A DNA stretch of 64,000 nucleotides from Streptomyces sp. BA2 (GTDB lineage Bacteria; Actinomycetota; Actinomycetes; Streptomycetales; Streptomycetaceae): positions 8,729,001 through 8,793,000 of the forward strand of contig NZ_WSRO01000002.1 of the NCBI RefSeq assembly GCF_009769735.1. Direction: 5' to 3'. A model generated the notes under the pieces. It did not search any database and was not told the DNA's origin. It saw only the letters and a list, made by a program, of their open reading frames with translations. Of this stretch, positions 50,829 through 60,195 are shown piece by piece (position 1 is the stretch's first letter; every line of letters begins with the position of its first letter). Both the position numbers and the translations under genes were made by a program.

Positions 50829-51757
50829 ACGACATGCGGAGATTCGAGCTGCCGGCGGACTGGGACCACGACCGGCCACTGGAACGGCACGTACGAGAGC
50901 TCCTGACAGCCGACCGGCATCGATCCGCCTTGGACGAAGTCCTGCGGCACCTGCGGGGCGACCCCGAGAGCACCACCGGACTGTTCATGGCGCAGGTGAC
51001 CCTGATGCAGAGCCGCACGGGCCGTCTGACCTCGCCCGAGCCCGTGACGGAACAGCAGGCGTCGAGCGCGCTTCTGGCGCCGGTCATGACGGAGTGCTCG
51101 GGCTGTCGTGGCGTCTGGTGCTCGAACCACGCGCTCATGTTCCATGGCCCCGGAGCCGCGACCACGCTCACCGTGATGAATCCGCTCGGCCTGCAGTGCC
51201 AGGACTGCCGGTACACCCTCTGCAGGGAGTGCCGGAACCAGCGGCCCCAGTCGTACACCGCGCCGGTCGACATGGCGGAGATCGTCTCGCAGCCCTGTCC
51301 GGCACCCGGCTGTGCCGGCGAGCTGACGACCCCGGTGCTCCCGACCGGACGTCATGACGTGGAGCCGACGGCCCCGGAGAGCATCGAGGGTGTTGTCGTC
51401 GCCCGCGACGGCCTCATTCCTCCCACGATGGAGGAAGCACTCCGCGTCGTGACCAAATTCGTCCCGCTCACGGCCGACGACGCGCCCCTCATCCACAACC
51501 GCCCCGGTGTCCCCGGCCTGATGAGCGACACGTCCACCCGCGACGAGATGGCATCGTCCCTCGTCCACGATCTGGAGCGCGAAGGCCTCCTCGCGCACGG
51601 GGCGTGGACCCGCTCGCGCCGCCTGTTCATCCTCGCGGGCACGGCGATCGACACCGACTACTTGATCACCGTCGTACGGAAGCCGAAGGGGACTCGGCCC
51701 AGGGGCCTGATGGAGGCCCTGAGGTCGGCGAAACGCTCCCGGCGCAAGGGCGGGTAG
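50825..51757 (+). CDS. zinc-ribbon protein of the protease-kinase cassette
   Basis: 310 residues; not assigned to a named family. Cysteine pairs in TECSGCRGVWC, QCQDCRYTLCRECR and PCPAPGCAG at about 90-165 form a zinc-ribbon cluster. The C-terminal half (STRDEMASSLVHDLEREGLL) looks like a folded helical domain with a basic end (RSAKRSRRKGG). A GTGA overlap with the kinase stop shows translational coupling, so its role is tied to that kinase. Confidence 0.75.
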   Translation: MNDMRRFELPADWDHDRPLERHVRELLTADRHRSALDEVLRHLRGDPESTTGLFMAQVTLMQSRTGRLTSPEPVTEQQASSALLAPVMTECSGCRGVWCSNHALMFHGPGAATTLTVMNPLGLQCQDCRYTLCRECRNQRPQSYTAPVDMAEIVSQPCPAPGCAGELTTPVLPTGRHDVEPTAPESIEGVVVARDGLIPPTMEEALRVVTKFVPLTADDAPLIHNRPGVPGLMSDTSTRDEMASSLVHDLEREGLLAHGAWTRSRRLFILAGTAIDTDYLITVVRKPKGTRPRGLMEALRSAKRSRRKGG

Positions 51758-51760
51758 ACC

Positions 51761-52627
51761 TCAGGACCCGGACCCGGACACGGCGGCCGGCGCGCGGGCC
51801 ACCTCCACCGTGAACTGGGCTCCGGCCAGCAGCGCCAGATTGGACATCCAGAGCCACACCAGGAAGACGACCACCCCGGCCAGCGAACCGTAGAGCTTGC
51901 CGTAGCTGCCGAACCCCGTGGCGTACAAGGTGAAAAGGCCCGAGGACAGGAGCCACAGCAGCGCGGCGAGCAGTCCGCCCGGCAGGCTGCGGCGCCATCC
52001 GCGCTCCGAGGGCGGCGCGTTGCGGAAGAGCACGAGGACGAGCAGGACCACCAGGCAGACAAGGGCCGGCCATTTCATGACGTTCCATGCGGTCTGTCCC
52101 GCGTCGCCGACCCCGATGCGCTGCCCGACGGTCTGGACGAGTGGGCCGCTCAGGACGAGCAGGAGCGCGCTGGCGGCCAGCAGCGCGAGCAGCGCGACGG
52201 CGGTCATCAGTACTCGGTGCGCCTTGCGCCACACGGGCCGCGTGTCCTTCACGCCGTGCATCGCGTGCAGCGCCCGCCGGAAGACGGCCGCGTAACTGGA
52301 GGCGGACCACAGCGCGCTGACCCCTCCGGCGATCACCACCATCACGGCGGCGGACCGCGCGCGGGCCATCTCGGTGAGCGCCTCGTTCAGGGCGCTGCCC
52401 GACTGCGCGGGCGCCCAGTCGGTGACCTCGGCGATGAGTGACTGCGTGGTGCCGGGGCTGACCAGGCTGATCAGGCTGACCGTGACCAGGAGAGCGGGCA
52501 GCAGAGCGAGGATCGCGTAGTACGTCAGCGCCGCGGCCCAGTCCGACACGTCGTCGTTCCACATCGCCACCGGGGTGCGGCGCAGCGCGGCGCCCCGCCG
52601 CGCCCACGGCGATGCGGAACTGTCCAT
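51761..52627 (-). CDS. YihY/virulence factor BrkB family membrane protein
   Basis: 288 residues with six membrane helices. The N-terminal WNDDVSDWAAALTYYAILAL and the repeated LLPALLVTVSLISLV are hallmarks of the family. The middle holds GGVSALWSASSYAAVFRRAL, and GFGSYGKLYGSLAGVVVFLV is the conserved C-terminal motif. Once called ribonuclease BN by mistake, it is an integral membrane protein of unknown function. It converges with the zinc-ribbon gene three bases away. Confidence 0.92.
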   Translation of the reverse strand: MDSSASPWARRGAALRRTPVAMWNDDVSDWAAALTYYAILALLPALLVTVSLISLVSPGTTQSLIAEVTDWAPAQSGSALNEALTEMARARSAAVMVVIAGGVSALWSASSYAAVFRRALHAMHGVKDTRPVWRKAHRVLMTAVALLALLAASALLLVLSGPLVQTVGQRIGVGDAGQTAWNVMKWPALVCLVVLLVLVLFRNAPPSERGWRRSLPGGLLAALLWLLSSGLFTLYATGFGSYGKLYGSLAGVVVFLVWLWMSNLALLAGAQFTVEVARAPAAVSGSGS

Positions 52628-52856
52628 GGGGCTCCTCCTCGTTCTCTCTGCGCTCTCTCCGCGGACGGTTCACTCTGCGGACGGCGCACTGCGCCGTCTT
52701 CCCTGCTCGACGCATGTCAACCGGTAGCGGAGGTAGCCGTTCGGTGACATTGCGGACAGGGCTGTGACGGGGGAGGGGGCAACGGGCGTGGGGTGTCGCG
52801 GGTCGTATGTGGCGTGGGGTCGGGCAAGCTGACCTTCCGTAAACGGGGAGTTGACG

Positions 52857-53465
52857 ATGATGAGCGTTCGTATGAGCCGAGGACTGTGTGCTCTGGGTGC
52901 CGCGGTGGCCGTCGCGGGTGTCGTGGCGGGCACGAGCCCAGCGGCGGCGGCCGCCGGGCCCCGGTTCCTGTCCGCGGCCGAAATGCCGCCGCACGCCTCG
53001 TCGGCGTGGACCGCGGGCCCGGTGACCGCCGGGCAGCCCGACCCGCTGCCGATGTGTGTCGGGGAGGCCCTGCCGTCGATCTCCGTGCACCGCGCCTTCC
53101 ACACGGAGTACGACACCAACGCCCTCCAGGTGACGGTGGTGGAGCGCAACGAGCAGCGCGCCAAGGACTTCGCGGCCCTGCTGCGCAAGAACCTCGAAGG
53201 CTGCTCGAAGAAGCTGATGCAGGAGAATCCCGACGTCACCGCGACCCAGAAGTACTACGGAAAGCTGAACGTCGAGGAGGGCGCCCACGTCTACGGCGTC
53301 CACACCGAGGCCACGACAGGGTCCTCCGACATCAACATGCTCTCGGTCGGCCGGGACGGCACCACGGTGACACTCGTCAAGTGGGGGCAGATGGGCAACT
53401 TCGCCCACGCGCAGGTGGCCGACTTCAAGGCCACGACCCTCAAGGCCGTCAAGAAGCTCTACTGA
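52857..53465 (+). CDS. secreted hypothetical protein
   Basis: 202 residues with a signal peptide cleaved near ASPAAAAAGP (Ala-x-Ala at about 32-34). The mature 165 residues contain a pair of cysteines (PMCVGEAL and EGCSKKLMQ), a likely disulfide. No family recognised; it has the look of a small ligand-binding or sensor-like exoprotein. The ATG at 52857 lies six bases after GGGGAG; the next ATG is three bases on. Confidence 0.72.
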   Translation: MMSVRMSRGLCALGAAVAVAGVVAGTSPAAAAAGPRFLSAAEMPPHASSAWTAGPVTAGQPDPLPMCVGEALPSISVHRAFHTEYDTNALQVTVVERNEQRAKDFAALLRKNLEGCSKKLMQENPDVTATQKYYGKLNVEEGAHVYGVHTEATTGSSDINMLSVGRDGTTVTLVKWGQMGNFAHAQVADFKATTLKAVKKLY

Positions 53466-53580
53466 CGGAACCAGCACGAATCGGTACCACCGATGCCGTC
53501 CATCATCTCGACCGATGGGCGGCATCCGTGCGCAATGGGGGCAACCGGGCCGAGTTGGGACCCCCTACTTCCAGCCAGAC

Positions 53581-53599
53581 TAAGGTTAGGCTAACCTGC
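53581..53599 (+). promoter_or_regulatory. iron box (DmdR/IdeR-type operator)
   Basis: TAAGGTTAGGCTAACCTGC matches the 19-base consensus bound by iron-loaded DmdR/IdeR repressors (TTAGGTTAGGCTCACCTAA) at most positions, including the central GGTTAGGCTAACC. It ends five bases before the transporter ATPase GTG, so it probably covers the -10 of a leaderless promoter and represses the operon when iron is ample. Confidence 0.88.
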
Positions 53600-53604
53600 A
53601 CGCC

Positions 53605-54477
53605 GTGAGATCAGGTGAACGCGCAGGTAGCGCCACACGTCCGCGCGGTCACGAATTGTCCGCCGAGCACATGACTGTGTCGTACGACGGTGTCGACGTC
53701 GTCCACGACGCCGCCCTCCAGCTCAGGCCCGGCGAAGTGACCGCTCTCGTCGGCCCCAACGGGAGCGGCAAGTCGACGCTGCTGCGCACCGTCGCCCGCT
53801 TGCAGGGCGCCCGGCGCGGCACGCTGACCCTCGACTCCGGAACGGCCGACGCCGCCGACGGCTTCGACCTCACCGCCCGCCAGTTCGCCCGGCACGTAGC
53901 CCTTCTGACTCAAGGGCGCCCCACGCCCGGCGGTCTGACCGTCCGTGACGTCGTGGACTTCGGCCGCTACCCCTACCGGGGCCGCTGGGGTCAGGCCGAT
54001 GCCGGGGGCGCCGCGGTGGTGGAGCGCGTGCTCACCATGACCGGCGTCGACGGCCTCGCCGACCGCCCCGTCGACCAGCTCTCCGGCGGACAGCTGCAGC
54101 GGGTGTGGCTCGCCAGCTGCCTCGCCCAGGAGACCGGCGTGCTCCTCCTCGACGAGCCGACCACCTACCTCGACCTGCGCTACCAGATCGAACTCCTCGA
54201 CCTGATGCGTGACCTCGCGGACGACGGCGGCATCGCCGTCGGCGTCGTCCTGCACGACCTCGACCAGGCGGCCGCCGTCGCCGACCGGATCGCCCTCCTC
54301 GACGCGGGGCGCATCGTCGCCGACGGCGCCCCCGAAGACGTACTGCGGCCGGAACGCCTCTCCGAGACGTACGGCATCCGCATCGAGGTCGACACAGACC
54401 CCCTCACCGGCCGGCTGCGCACCCGCGCGATAGGCCGCCACCACAGCAGAAGTGAAAGGCTCCACACCTCCTCATGA
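53605..54477 (+). CDS. iron-siderophore ABC transporter ATP-binding protein
   Basis: 290 residues, FecE/FepC type. Walker A GPNGSGKSTLL, Q-loop LTQGRPTPGG, signature LSGGQLQRVW, Walker B VLLLDEPTTYLDL and the switch His in VLHDLDQ are all present. The GTG lies right after an iron box. Its end overlaps the binding-protein ATG by four bases. Confidence 0.93.
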   Translation: MRSGERAGSATRPRGHELSAEHMTVSYDGVDVVHDAALQLRPGEVTALVGPNGSGKSTLLRTVARLQGARRGTLTLDSGTADAADGFDLTARQFARHVALLTQGRPTPGGLTVRDVVDFGRYPYRGRWGQADAGGAAVVERVLTMTGVDGLADRPVDQLSGGQLQRVWLASCLAQETGVLLLDEPTTYLDLRYQIELLDLMRDLADDGGIAVGVVLHDLDQAAAVADRIALLDAGRIVADGAPEDVLRPERLSETYGIRIEVDTDPLTGRLRTRAIGRHHSRSERLHTSS

Positions 54478-55454
54478 GACGCCCCCTGATCGCCGCGACG
54501 GCCGCCACCGCCGTGGCCCTCATCCTGTCCGGTTGCGGCACCTCCGAGCCCGCCAAGACCAGTTCGGACAAGAAGTCCGAGCCGATCACCCTCACCGACG
54601 CCAACGGCAAGTCGGTGAAGCTGGACGGTCCGGCCAAGAAGGTCGTCGGAACCGAGTGGAACGTCGTCGAGTCCATGGTCACGCTAGGCGTGGACCCCGT
54701 CGGCGTCGCCGACGTCAAGGGCTACAAGGCGTGGGACTCGGCGGTTCCGCTGAAGAACGACCCCAAGGACATCGGCACCCGCGGTGAGCCGAGCATGGAC
54801 ACCCTCGCCGGTCTCACCCCGGACCTCATCGTCACCACGACCGACATGTCGGCCTCCGCGGTGAAGCAGATGAAGGAGGTCGCCCCCGTCCTCCAGGTCA
54901 AGGCCGCCGACGGCTCCGACCAGGTCGGCCAGATGATGGACACGCTCGACGTCATCGCCAAGGCCACCGGCACGACCGCCGAGGCCAAGAAGGCCAAGGA
55001 GTCGTACGAGACGAAGGTCGCCGAAGGCAAGAAGGCGCTGAAGGAGGCCAAGCTCGACGGCTCGAAGATCGCCATGGCCGACGGCTACGCCGCCTCGAAC
55101 CAGGTCTCCCTGCGCGGCTACACCAGCAACTCCCTGCTGGGCGCCGTCAACGAGGACCTCGGCCTCAAGAACGCCTGGAAGATCAAGGGCGACAAGGACT
55201 ACGGGCTCGCCACCACCGACGTCGAGGGCCTCACCGCGCTCGGCGACGACGTGAAGTTCGTCTACATCGGCAACAAGGGCGACGACAGCTCCGACGTGTT
55301 CACCGACGAACTCGCCGACAACTCCGTCTGGAAGTCGCTGCCGTTCGTCAAGGACGACGAGGTGCACCGCCTGCCCGACGGCATCTGGATGTTCGGCGGC
55401 CCCGAGGCGATGGAGGCGTACATCGACGCCCTCATCGACAGCCTGAAGAAGTAG
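54474..55454 (+). CDS. iron-siderophore binding lipoprotein
   Basis: 326 residues, FecB/FepB type. Signal peptide with lipobox (LILSGC). The mature protein has two lobes joined by a long helix; TEWNVVESMVTLGVDPVGVA and GEPSMDTLAGLTPDLIVTTT are the family motifs around the ligand cleft. Lys-rich surface. The ATG overlaps the ATPase gene end, and the permease follows six bases downstream. The siderophore it carries is unknown. Confidence 0.93.
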   Translation: MRRPLIAATAATAVALILSGCGTSEPAKTSSDKKSEPITLTDANGKSVKLDGPAKKVVGTEWNVVESMVTLGVDPVGVADVKGYKAWDSAVPLKNDPKDIGTRGEPSMDTLAGLTPDLIVTTTDMSASAVKQMKEVAPVLQVKAADGSDQVGQMMDTLDVIAKATGTTAEAKKAKESYETKVAEGKKALKEAKLDGSKIAMADGYAASNQVSLRGYTSNSLLGAVNEDLGLKNAWKIKGDKDYGLATTDVEGLTALGDDVKFVYIGNKGDDSSDVFTDELADNSVWKSLPFVKDDEVHRLPDGIWMFGGPEAMEAYIDALIDSLKK

Positions 55455-55460
55455 GAGACC

Positions 55461-57527
55461 GTGGCCGTCACCGCAACGCCCTCAGCCACGCCCGAACGCA
55501 CTGCCGCATCCCCATCGGGCGCGGTCGCGGTGACGGCCGGTCTCGTTCTTCTGGTCGCCGTTCTCGCCGTCGTCGACATCACGCAAGGCACCGCGTCCGT
55601 CGGCCCCGGCCAGGTCTGGAAGGCCCTCACCGGCCAGGCCGAGCAGGGCGACTCCTCCGTCGTCATCGCCTCGCGTCTGCCGCGCATGGTCGCCGGGATA
55701 CTCGTCGGCGTCGCACTCGGCGCCGCGGGCGCCGCCCTCCAGGCCGTCAGCCGCAACGTGCTCGCCGCACCGGACACTCTCGCCGTCAACGCCGGTTCGT
55801 ACCTCGCGATCACCATCCTGGTCGCCAGCGGTGTGACGGCGCCCCTGCTCGCCTCATCGGGAGTGGCGTTCGTCGGCGGCCTCGCCGCTGCCGCCGTCGT
55901 CCTCGCGCTCGCCGGACGCGGCGCCGGCACCGTCCGCCTCGTCCTCGCGGGCAGTGCGCTGGCCCTCGGGCTCAACGCCATCACCGAGGCGCTGCTCCTG
56001 CTGGCCCCCGAACAGACCCAGGGCCTTTACCAGTGGGGCCAGGGAAGCATCAGCCAGAACGGCTTCGACGGAGTCGCCGAGATGGCGCCCGTCGTCCTCG
56101 CCGCCCTAGCGGGCCTGCTGCTCATCGCCCGCCGCATCGACGCCCTGGCCCTGGGCGACGACGCCGCGCGCGGCCTCGGTATCCCGGTCCGCGGCACCCG
56201 CGTCACGGCCGTCGTCCTCGCCTCGCTGCTCTCGGCCGGAGCGGTGACGCTGGCCGGGCCGATCGCCTTCGTGGGACTCTGCGCGCCCGCCCTGGTGCGG
56301 CCGCTCGCAGGCCGCGTCCGTGCCCTCCTGCGCCACCGGACCCGCATCCCCGTGGCGGGTCTCGTGGGCGCCGCCCTGGTCCTTGGCTCCGACGTACTCC
56401 TGCGCGCCGTGACGTCATCCCAGACCGCGGTGACCGTGCCCACGGGCGTCATCACAAGCGTCGTCGGCGCCGTGTTCCTCGTCGTCATGGCGATGCGCAC
56501 CCGCGACGGCGCCGGTGCCGCCGCGCCGGACCGGCTGCGCATCCCCAGCAGGACCGCGTACGTCATCACCGTGGTGCTCCTCGTGGGCGCGCTGGCCGGC
56601 GTCACGATCGCCGCGGTGCTCGTCGGCGACAGCACGTTCCTGCTCGGCGACGTGGCCAACTGGGTCCGGGGCCAATCAGGCCAAGCCATCACCTTCGTCC
56701 TCGACACCCGCGTGCCACGGGTGCTCGCCGCACTCTGCGCGGGTGCCGCGCTCGCGCTGTCCGGCACGCTCGTGCAGTCCGTGACCCGCAATCCGCTCGC
56801 GGAACCCGGTGTCCTCGGCGTCTCCGGCGGAGCGGCGCTCGGCGCCATCATCCTTGTCACCTCGGCACCGGGCGCCGGATCGTGGAGCATCGCCGGGGCG
56901 GCGTTCGCCGGCGCCGCGGTCAGCGCCGTCGTCGTCTTCGGACTCGCGGCGAAGGGCGGCTTCCAGAACAGCAGGCTCGTCCTGGTCGGCATGGGGGTGT
57001 CCACGGGAACGATGGCGCTCATCAGCCTGTTGATCGTGCTCACCGACCGGTTCAGCGCGACCAAGGCGCTGATCTGGCTCTCGGGCTCCACCTACGGACG
57101 GTCCGGCACCGACATCCTGCCGGTCGCCGCCGTGCTCGTGGCCGCGACGGCCGTGGCCTTCGCCCGCCGCAAGGAACTCGACCTCGTGTCGCTCGACGAG
57201 GACACCCCCCGGCTCCTGGGCCTCGACCTGGCTCGCGGACGCCTCGGGTTCCTCGTCGTGAGCGTGCTGCTCAGCGCCACCGCGGTGGCCGCGGCCGGCA
57301 CGATCGGCTTCGTGGGACTCGTGGCGCCGCACGCCGCACGCGCGCTGGTGGGCCGACGCCACATCCGGGTCGTGCCGGTGGCGATGCTGCTCGGCGCGAC
57401 CCTCGTCTGCCTCGCCGATCTGCTGGGCCGGACCGTCATCGCCCCGGCCCAGCTGGGCGCGGGACTCATGACGGCGGTCGTCGGTACGCCCTACTTCGTG
57501 TACCTGCTGGTGCGCAGCCGCCGGTAG
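55461..57527 (+). CDS. fused FecCD iron-siderophore permease (two domains in one chain)
   Basis: 688 residues, twice the usual permease length. Two homologous halves (about 20-330 and 360-688) each have about ten membrane helices. LAAPDTLAVNAGSYLAI in the first corresponds to LAEPGVLGVSGGAALGA in the second, and GPIAFVGLCAPALVR to GTIGFVGLVAPHAARALVG. These are the FecC and FecD equivalents fused, so the importer needs no separate second permease. Such FhuB-like fusions are known. Confidence 0.92.
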   Translation: MAVTATPSATPERTAASPSGAVAVTAGLVLLVAVLAVVDITQGTASVGPGQVWKALTGQAEQGDSSVVIASRLPRMVAGILVGVALGAAGAALQAVSRNVLAAPDTLAVNAGSYLAITILVASGVTAPLLASSGVAFVGGLAAAAVVLALAGRGAGTVRLVLAGSALALGLNAITEALLLLAPEQTQGLYQWGQGSISQNGFDGVAEMAPVVLAALAGLLLIARRIDALALGDDAARGLGIPVRGTRVTAVVLASLLSAGAVTLAGPIAFVGLCAPALVRPLAGRVRALLRHRTRIPVAGLVGAALVLGSDVLLRAVTSSQTAVTVPTGVITSVVGAVFLVVMAMRTRDGAGAAAPDRLRIPSRTAYVITVVLLVGALAGVTIAAVLVGDSTFLLGDVANWVRGQSGQAITFVLDTRVPRVLAALCAGAALALSGTLVQSVTRNPLAEPGVLGVSGGAALGAIILVTSAPGAGSWSIAGAAFAGAAVSAVVVFGLAAKGGFQNSRLVLVGMGVSTGTMALISLLIVLTDRFSATKALIWLSGSTYGRSGTDILPVAAVLVAATAVAFARRKELDLVSLDEDTPRLLGLDLARGRLGFLVVSVLLSATAVAAAGTIGFVGLVAPHAARALVGRRHIRVVPVAMLLGATLVCLADLLGRTVIAPAQLGAGLMTAVVGTPYFVYLLVRSRR

Positions 57528-57583
57528 CCCCGGGGGTCGCCGTGTCGAATTCCGGCCGGCGGCTCCGACGTACCCCACGGAAG

Positions 57584-57598
57584 CCGGAAATGTTCCGG
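57584..57598. promoter_or_regulatory. CCGGAA-ATG-TTCCGG palindrome upstream of the dehydrogenase-like gene
   Basis: A perfect 6-3-6 inverted repeat lies 31 bases before the start at 57629 and 57 bases after the permease stop. It is a likely operator for the dehydrogenase-like gene. Confidence 0.5.
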
Positions 57599-57628
57599 AG
57601 ATGTCCGTGTGGGAAGGGCGTGGTGGCG

Positions 57629-58378
57629 ATGCTGCTGGAGAACAAGGTCGCTGTGGTGTACGGGGCCGGAGGGGCGATCGGAGGGGCGGCAGCGCGCGCC
57701 TTCGCCGACGAGGGAGCCCGGGTGTTCGTCGCGGGCCGCACCCGGGCCACCCTCGATGCGCTCGCCGGGACGATCCGCTCGGGTGGCGGCCAGGCGCAGC
57801 CCGTCGTCGTCGACGCCTTGGACGAACGGGCGGTGGCGGAGTGCGTCGACGGGATCGTGGCCCGAGCCGGGCAGATCGACATCTCGTTCAACGTCATCGG
57901 AGCAGCCGATGTGCAAGAACCGCTCCAGAAGATCTCGGTGGACGACTTCCTGCAGCCCGTCACGACGGTGCTGCGCTCACAGTTCCTGACCACCAGGGCT
58001 GCGGCCCGGCACATGGTCCCCCGGGGCGCGGGCGTCATCCTGGCGTTCGGCGGTGGCGGGCCGCAGACCCTGCCGGGCCTCGGCGGCTTCAAGGTCGCAC
58101 TCGACGCTTTGGAAGGCCTGCGCCGTCAGTGGGCGTGTGAGCTGGGAGCGCACGGCATCCGCGTGGTCACCCTGAGGTCGGGAGGTGTCCCCCAGGCCAT
58201 CCCCGAGGGCTTCCCCGGCCGCGACGAGATCACCGCCGGGCTCGAGCGGGCGACGCTCCTGGGGCGGACCGCCGAGCTGAGCGACGTCGGCCACGTGGCC
58301 GCGTTCGTGGCATCGGACCGGGCGCGCACGCTGACGTCGACGGACGTGAACATCTCCTGCGGTGCGATGGCCGACTAG
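57629..58378 (+). CDS. SDR-fold protein lacking the catalytic tyrosine
   Basis: 249 residues of the short-chain dehydrogenase fold. The cofactor loop is GAGGAIGGAAARAFADEG and the NAG-like motif is FNVIGAADV. The active-site region reads AFGGGGPQTLPGLGGFKVAL: Lys is kept, but the Tyr four residues earlier is Leu and the Ser is Gly. Standard SDR chemistry is therefore unlikely; binding or an unusual reaction is possible. The start at 57629 follows GGAAGGG; GTG 57623 is an alternative. Confidence 0.82.
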   Translation: MLLENKVAVVYGAGGAIGGAAARAFADEGARVFVAGRTRATLDALAGTIRSGGGQAQPVVVDALDERAVAECVDGIVARAGQIDISFNVIGAADVQEPLQKISVDDFLQPVTTVLRSQFLTTRAAARHMVPRGAGVILAFGGGGPQTLPGLGGFKVALDALEGLRRQWACELGAHGIRVVTLRSGGVPQAIPEGFPGRDEITAGLERATLLGRTAELSDVGHVAAFVASDRARTLTSTDVNISCGAMAD

Positions 58379-58414
58379 CGGCGGTTGCCGCGGCGGTCGA
58401 CGGCAACGGACAGC

Positions 58415-58447
58415 GGCCCCGCCGCGACGGGGGGACGCGGCGGGGCC
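58415..58447. terminator. 12-bp GC-rich terminator hairpin
   Basis: GGCCCCGCCGCG and CGCGGCGGGGCC pair around a nine-base loop shortly after the dehydrogenase-like gene. It separates that gene from the convergent SulP gene. Confidence 0.72.
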
Positions 58448-58599
58448 AAGTATGCGGGTGCCCCGTCGAGCGCGTCTCACGCCTGCTTCGGCGGATCGAT
58501 TTCGGCACCCCATCGGGCAGCTGGGTCGAAGAGCACCGCGCCGCCCGCCACCGGGGCGGGTGGAAGGCGGCGCGGCGGGTCATTCGGGGGCGGGCGCGA

Positions 58600-60141
58600 T
58601 CAGTGGCGCATCGGTGCCTCCGCGGGTTCCCCGGACTCGGTGTCGGGGAACGTCTTCATCCGCACCGCTTCCGTACCGCTGTCGTTGTGCCGCAGCGCCC
58701 AGTTCTCCAGCGTCGTACGACAGGCGTGGTCCAGATGCCGCACGGCGGTCAGATCCAGCTCGATGGGCCGGTCCTTGGGCAGGGCCTCCAGCGTTTCGAG
58801 GATGCGGGGCAGCCGCAGGAACGTCGCGTTGCCGGTGAGGGTGACGACCATCCGGCCGCCGGTCAACTCCCGTACGTCCAGGTGGATGTGCGAGGTCTCC
58901 CAGGCGGACTTGACCACCGCGAGCACCAGGCCGAGCACCACGCCCTCGAACATGTTGGTCACCACGATGGCGATCGCGGTGGTGGCGAGCACCAGGGCCT
59001 CGCCCCGGTGCTCGCGGGCGAGCGGGACGATCGCCTTGACGGGGATCAACTTGAATCCCGCGTGGACCAGGACCCCGGCGAGCGCCGCCAGCGGGATGAT
59101 GCCGAGCGCGGCCGGGAACAGCACGGCGAACAGCAGCAGCCACGCGCCGTGCAGGACACGGGAGAGCGGAGTGCGTGCGCCGGCCTCGACGTTGGCCGAG
59201 CTGCGGACGATGACCGCCGTCATCGGCAGCGCCCCGAGCACGCCGCACGTCGCGTTGCCGATGCCCTGGGCGACCAGCTCCTTGTCGTACTGCGTACGCG
59301 GACCGTCGTGCATACGGTCCACCGCGGCCGCGCTGAACAGCGATTCGGCCGAGGCGATGAGGGTGAACGCGAGGACCGTGCCGAGCACGGCCACACTGCC
59401 CAGGGCCGCCAGGTCGCCGAGCCCCGGCGGCTGAATGGCGTCGACCAGGCCGCGTACCGTCACGTTGGCCACGTCGAGCCGCAGCCCGGCGGCCACCGCG
59501 GTGGCCAGCGCGACGGCGGCCAGCGGTGCGGGCACCACGCGCACGGCCGCGGGCAGTTTCGGCCACAGCACGAGCACGGCGATGGTGCCGAGGCCCAAGG
59601 CGGCGGCGGTCAGTGAGGCGGTGTCGCCCAGTACGTCGGCAAGGAGGCCGGGCAGCCCGGCTATCTTGTCGAGCCCGGAGCGCGGCTGCTCGGCACCGGC
59701 CATGGTGTAGAGCTGGCCGAGGATCAGTACGAGTCCGATGCCCGCCAGCATGCCCTGCACGACGGACACGGAGATTGCGCGGAACCACCGGCCGCAGCGC
59801 AGCAGCCCGAGGGCGATCTGCAGGGCACCGGTGAGCAGCACGATGGCGCCGAGCATGCCGAGCCCGAACTCCTGTACCGCCTCGAAGACGAGCACGGTCA
59901 GTCCGGCGGCCGGCCCGCTGACTTGCAGGGCGCTGCCCGGCAGGAGGCCGACGACGAGGCCGCCGACGATGCCGGTGACTAGGCCCAGTTCGGCGGGCAC
60001 GCCGGAGGCGACGGCCACGCCGACACACAGCGGCAGGGCGACGAGGAAGACGACGAGCGAGGCGAGGAAGTCCTGGCGGCGGACGCCTGGTTCACGCAGT
60101 GGGCGGTAGGGGGAGCGGAGAGAGGAGAGGAAGGAGGACAT
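58600..60141 (-). CDS. SulP family anion transporter with STAS domain
   Basis: 513 residues. Ten to twelve membrane helices span about 25-400, with LVALPLCVGVAVASGVPAE and ALQVSGPAAGLTVLVFEAV as family signatures. A cytoplasmic STAS domain is at about 420-495 (GGRMVVTLTGNATFLRLPRI). The carbonic anhydrase gene lies just upstream on the same strand, 54 bases away. That suggests bicarbonate, rather than sulfate, as the anion. Confidence 0.92.
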   Translation of the reverse strand: MSSFLSSLRSPYRPLREPGVRRQDFLASLVVFLVALPLCVGVAVASGVPAELGLVTGIVGGLVVGLLPGSALQVSGPAAGLTVLVFEAVQEFGLGMLGAIVLLTGALQIALGLLRCGRWFRAISVSVVQGMLAGIGLVLILGQLYTMAGAEQPRSGLDKIAGLPGLLADVLGDTASLTAAALGLGTIAVLVLWPKLPAAVRVVPAPLAAVALATAVAAGLRLDVANVTVRGLVDAIQPPGLGDLAALGSVAVLGTVLAFTLIASAESLFSAAAVDRMHDGPRTQYDKELVAQGIGNATCGVLGALPMTAVIVRSSANVEAGARTPLSRVLHGAWLLLFAVLFPAALGIIPLAALAGVLVHAGFKLIPVKAIVPLAREHRGEALVLATTAIAIVVTNMFEGVVLGLVLAVVKSAWETSHIHLDVRELTGGRMVVTLTGNATFLRLPRILETLEALPKDRPIELDLTAVRHLDHACRTTLENWALRHNDSGTEAVRMKTFPDTESGEPAEAPMRH

Positions 60142-60195
60142 GAGGGTGGGGGGTCCTGTCGTGAGAGCGGGCCGGGCGGTGGGGCGTGGCTGCTC

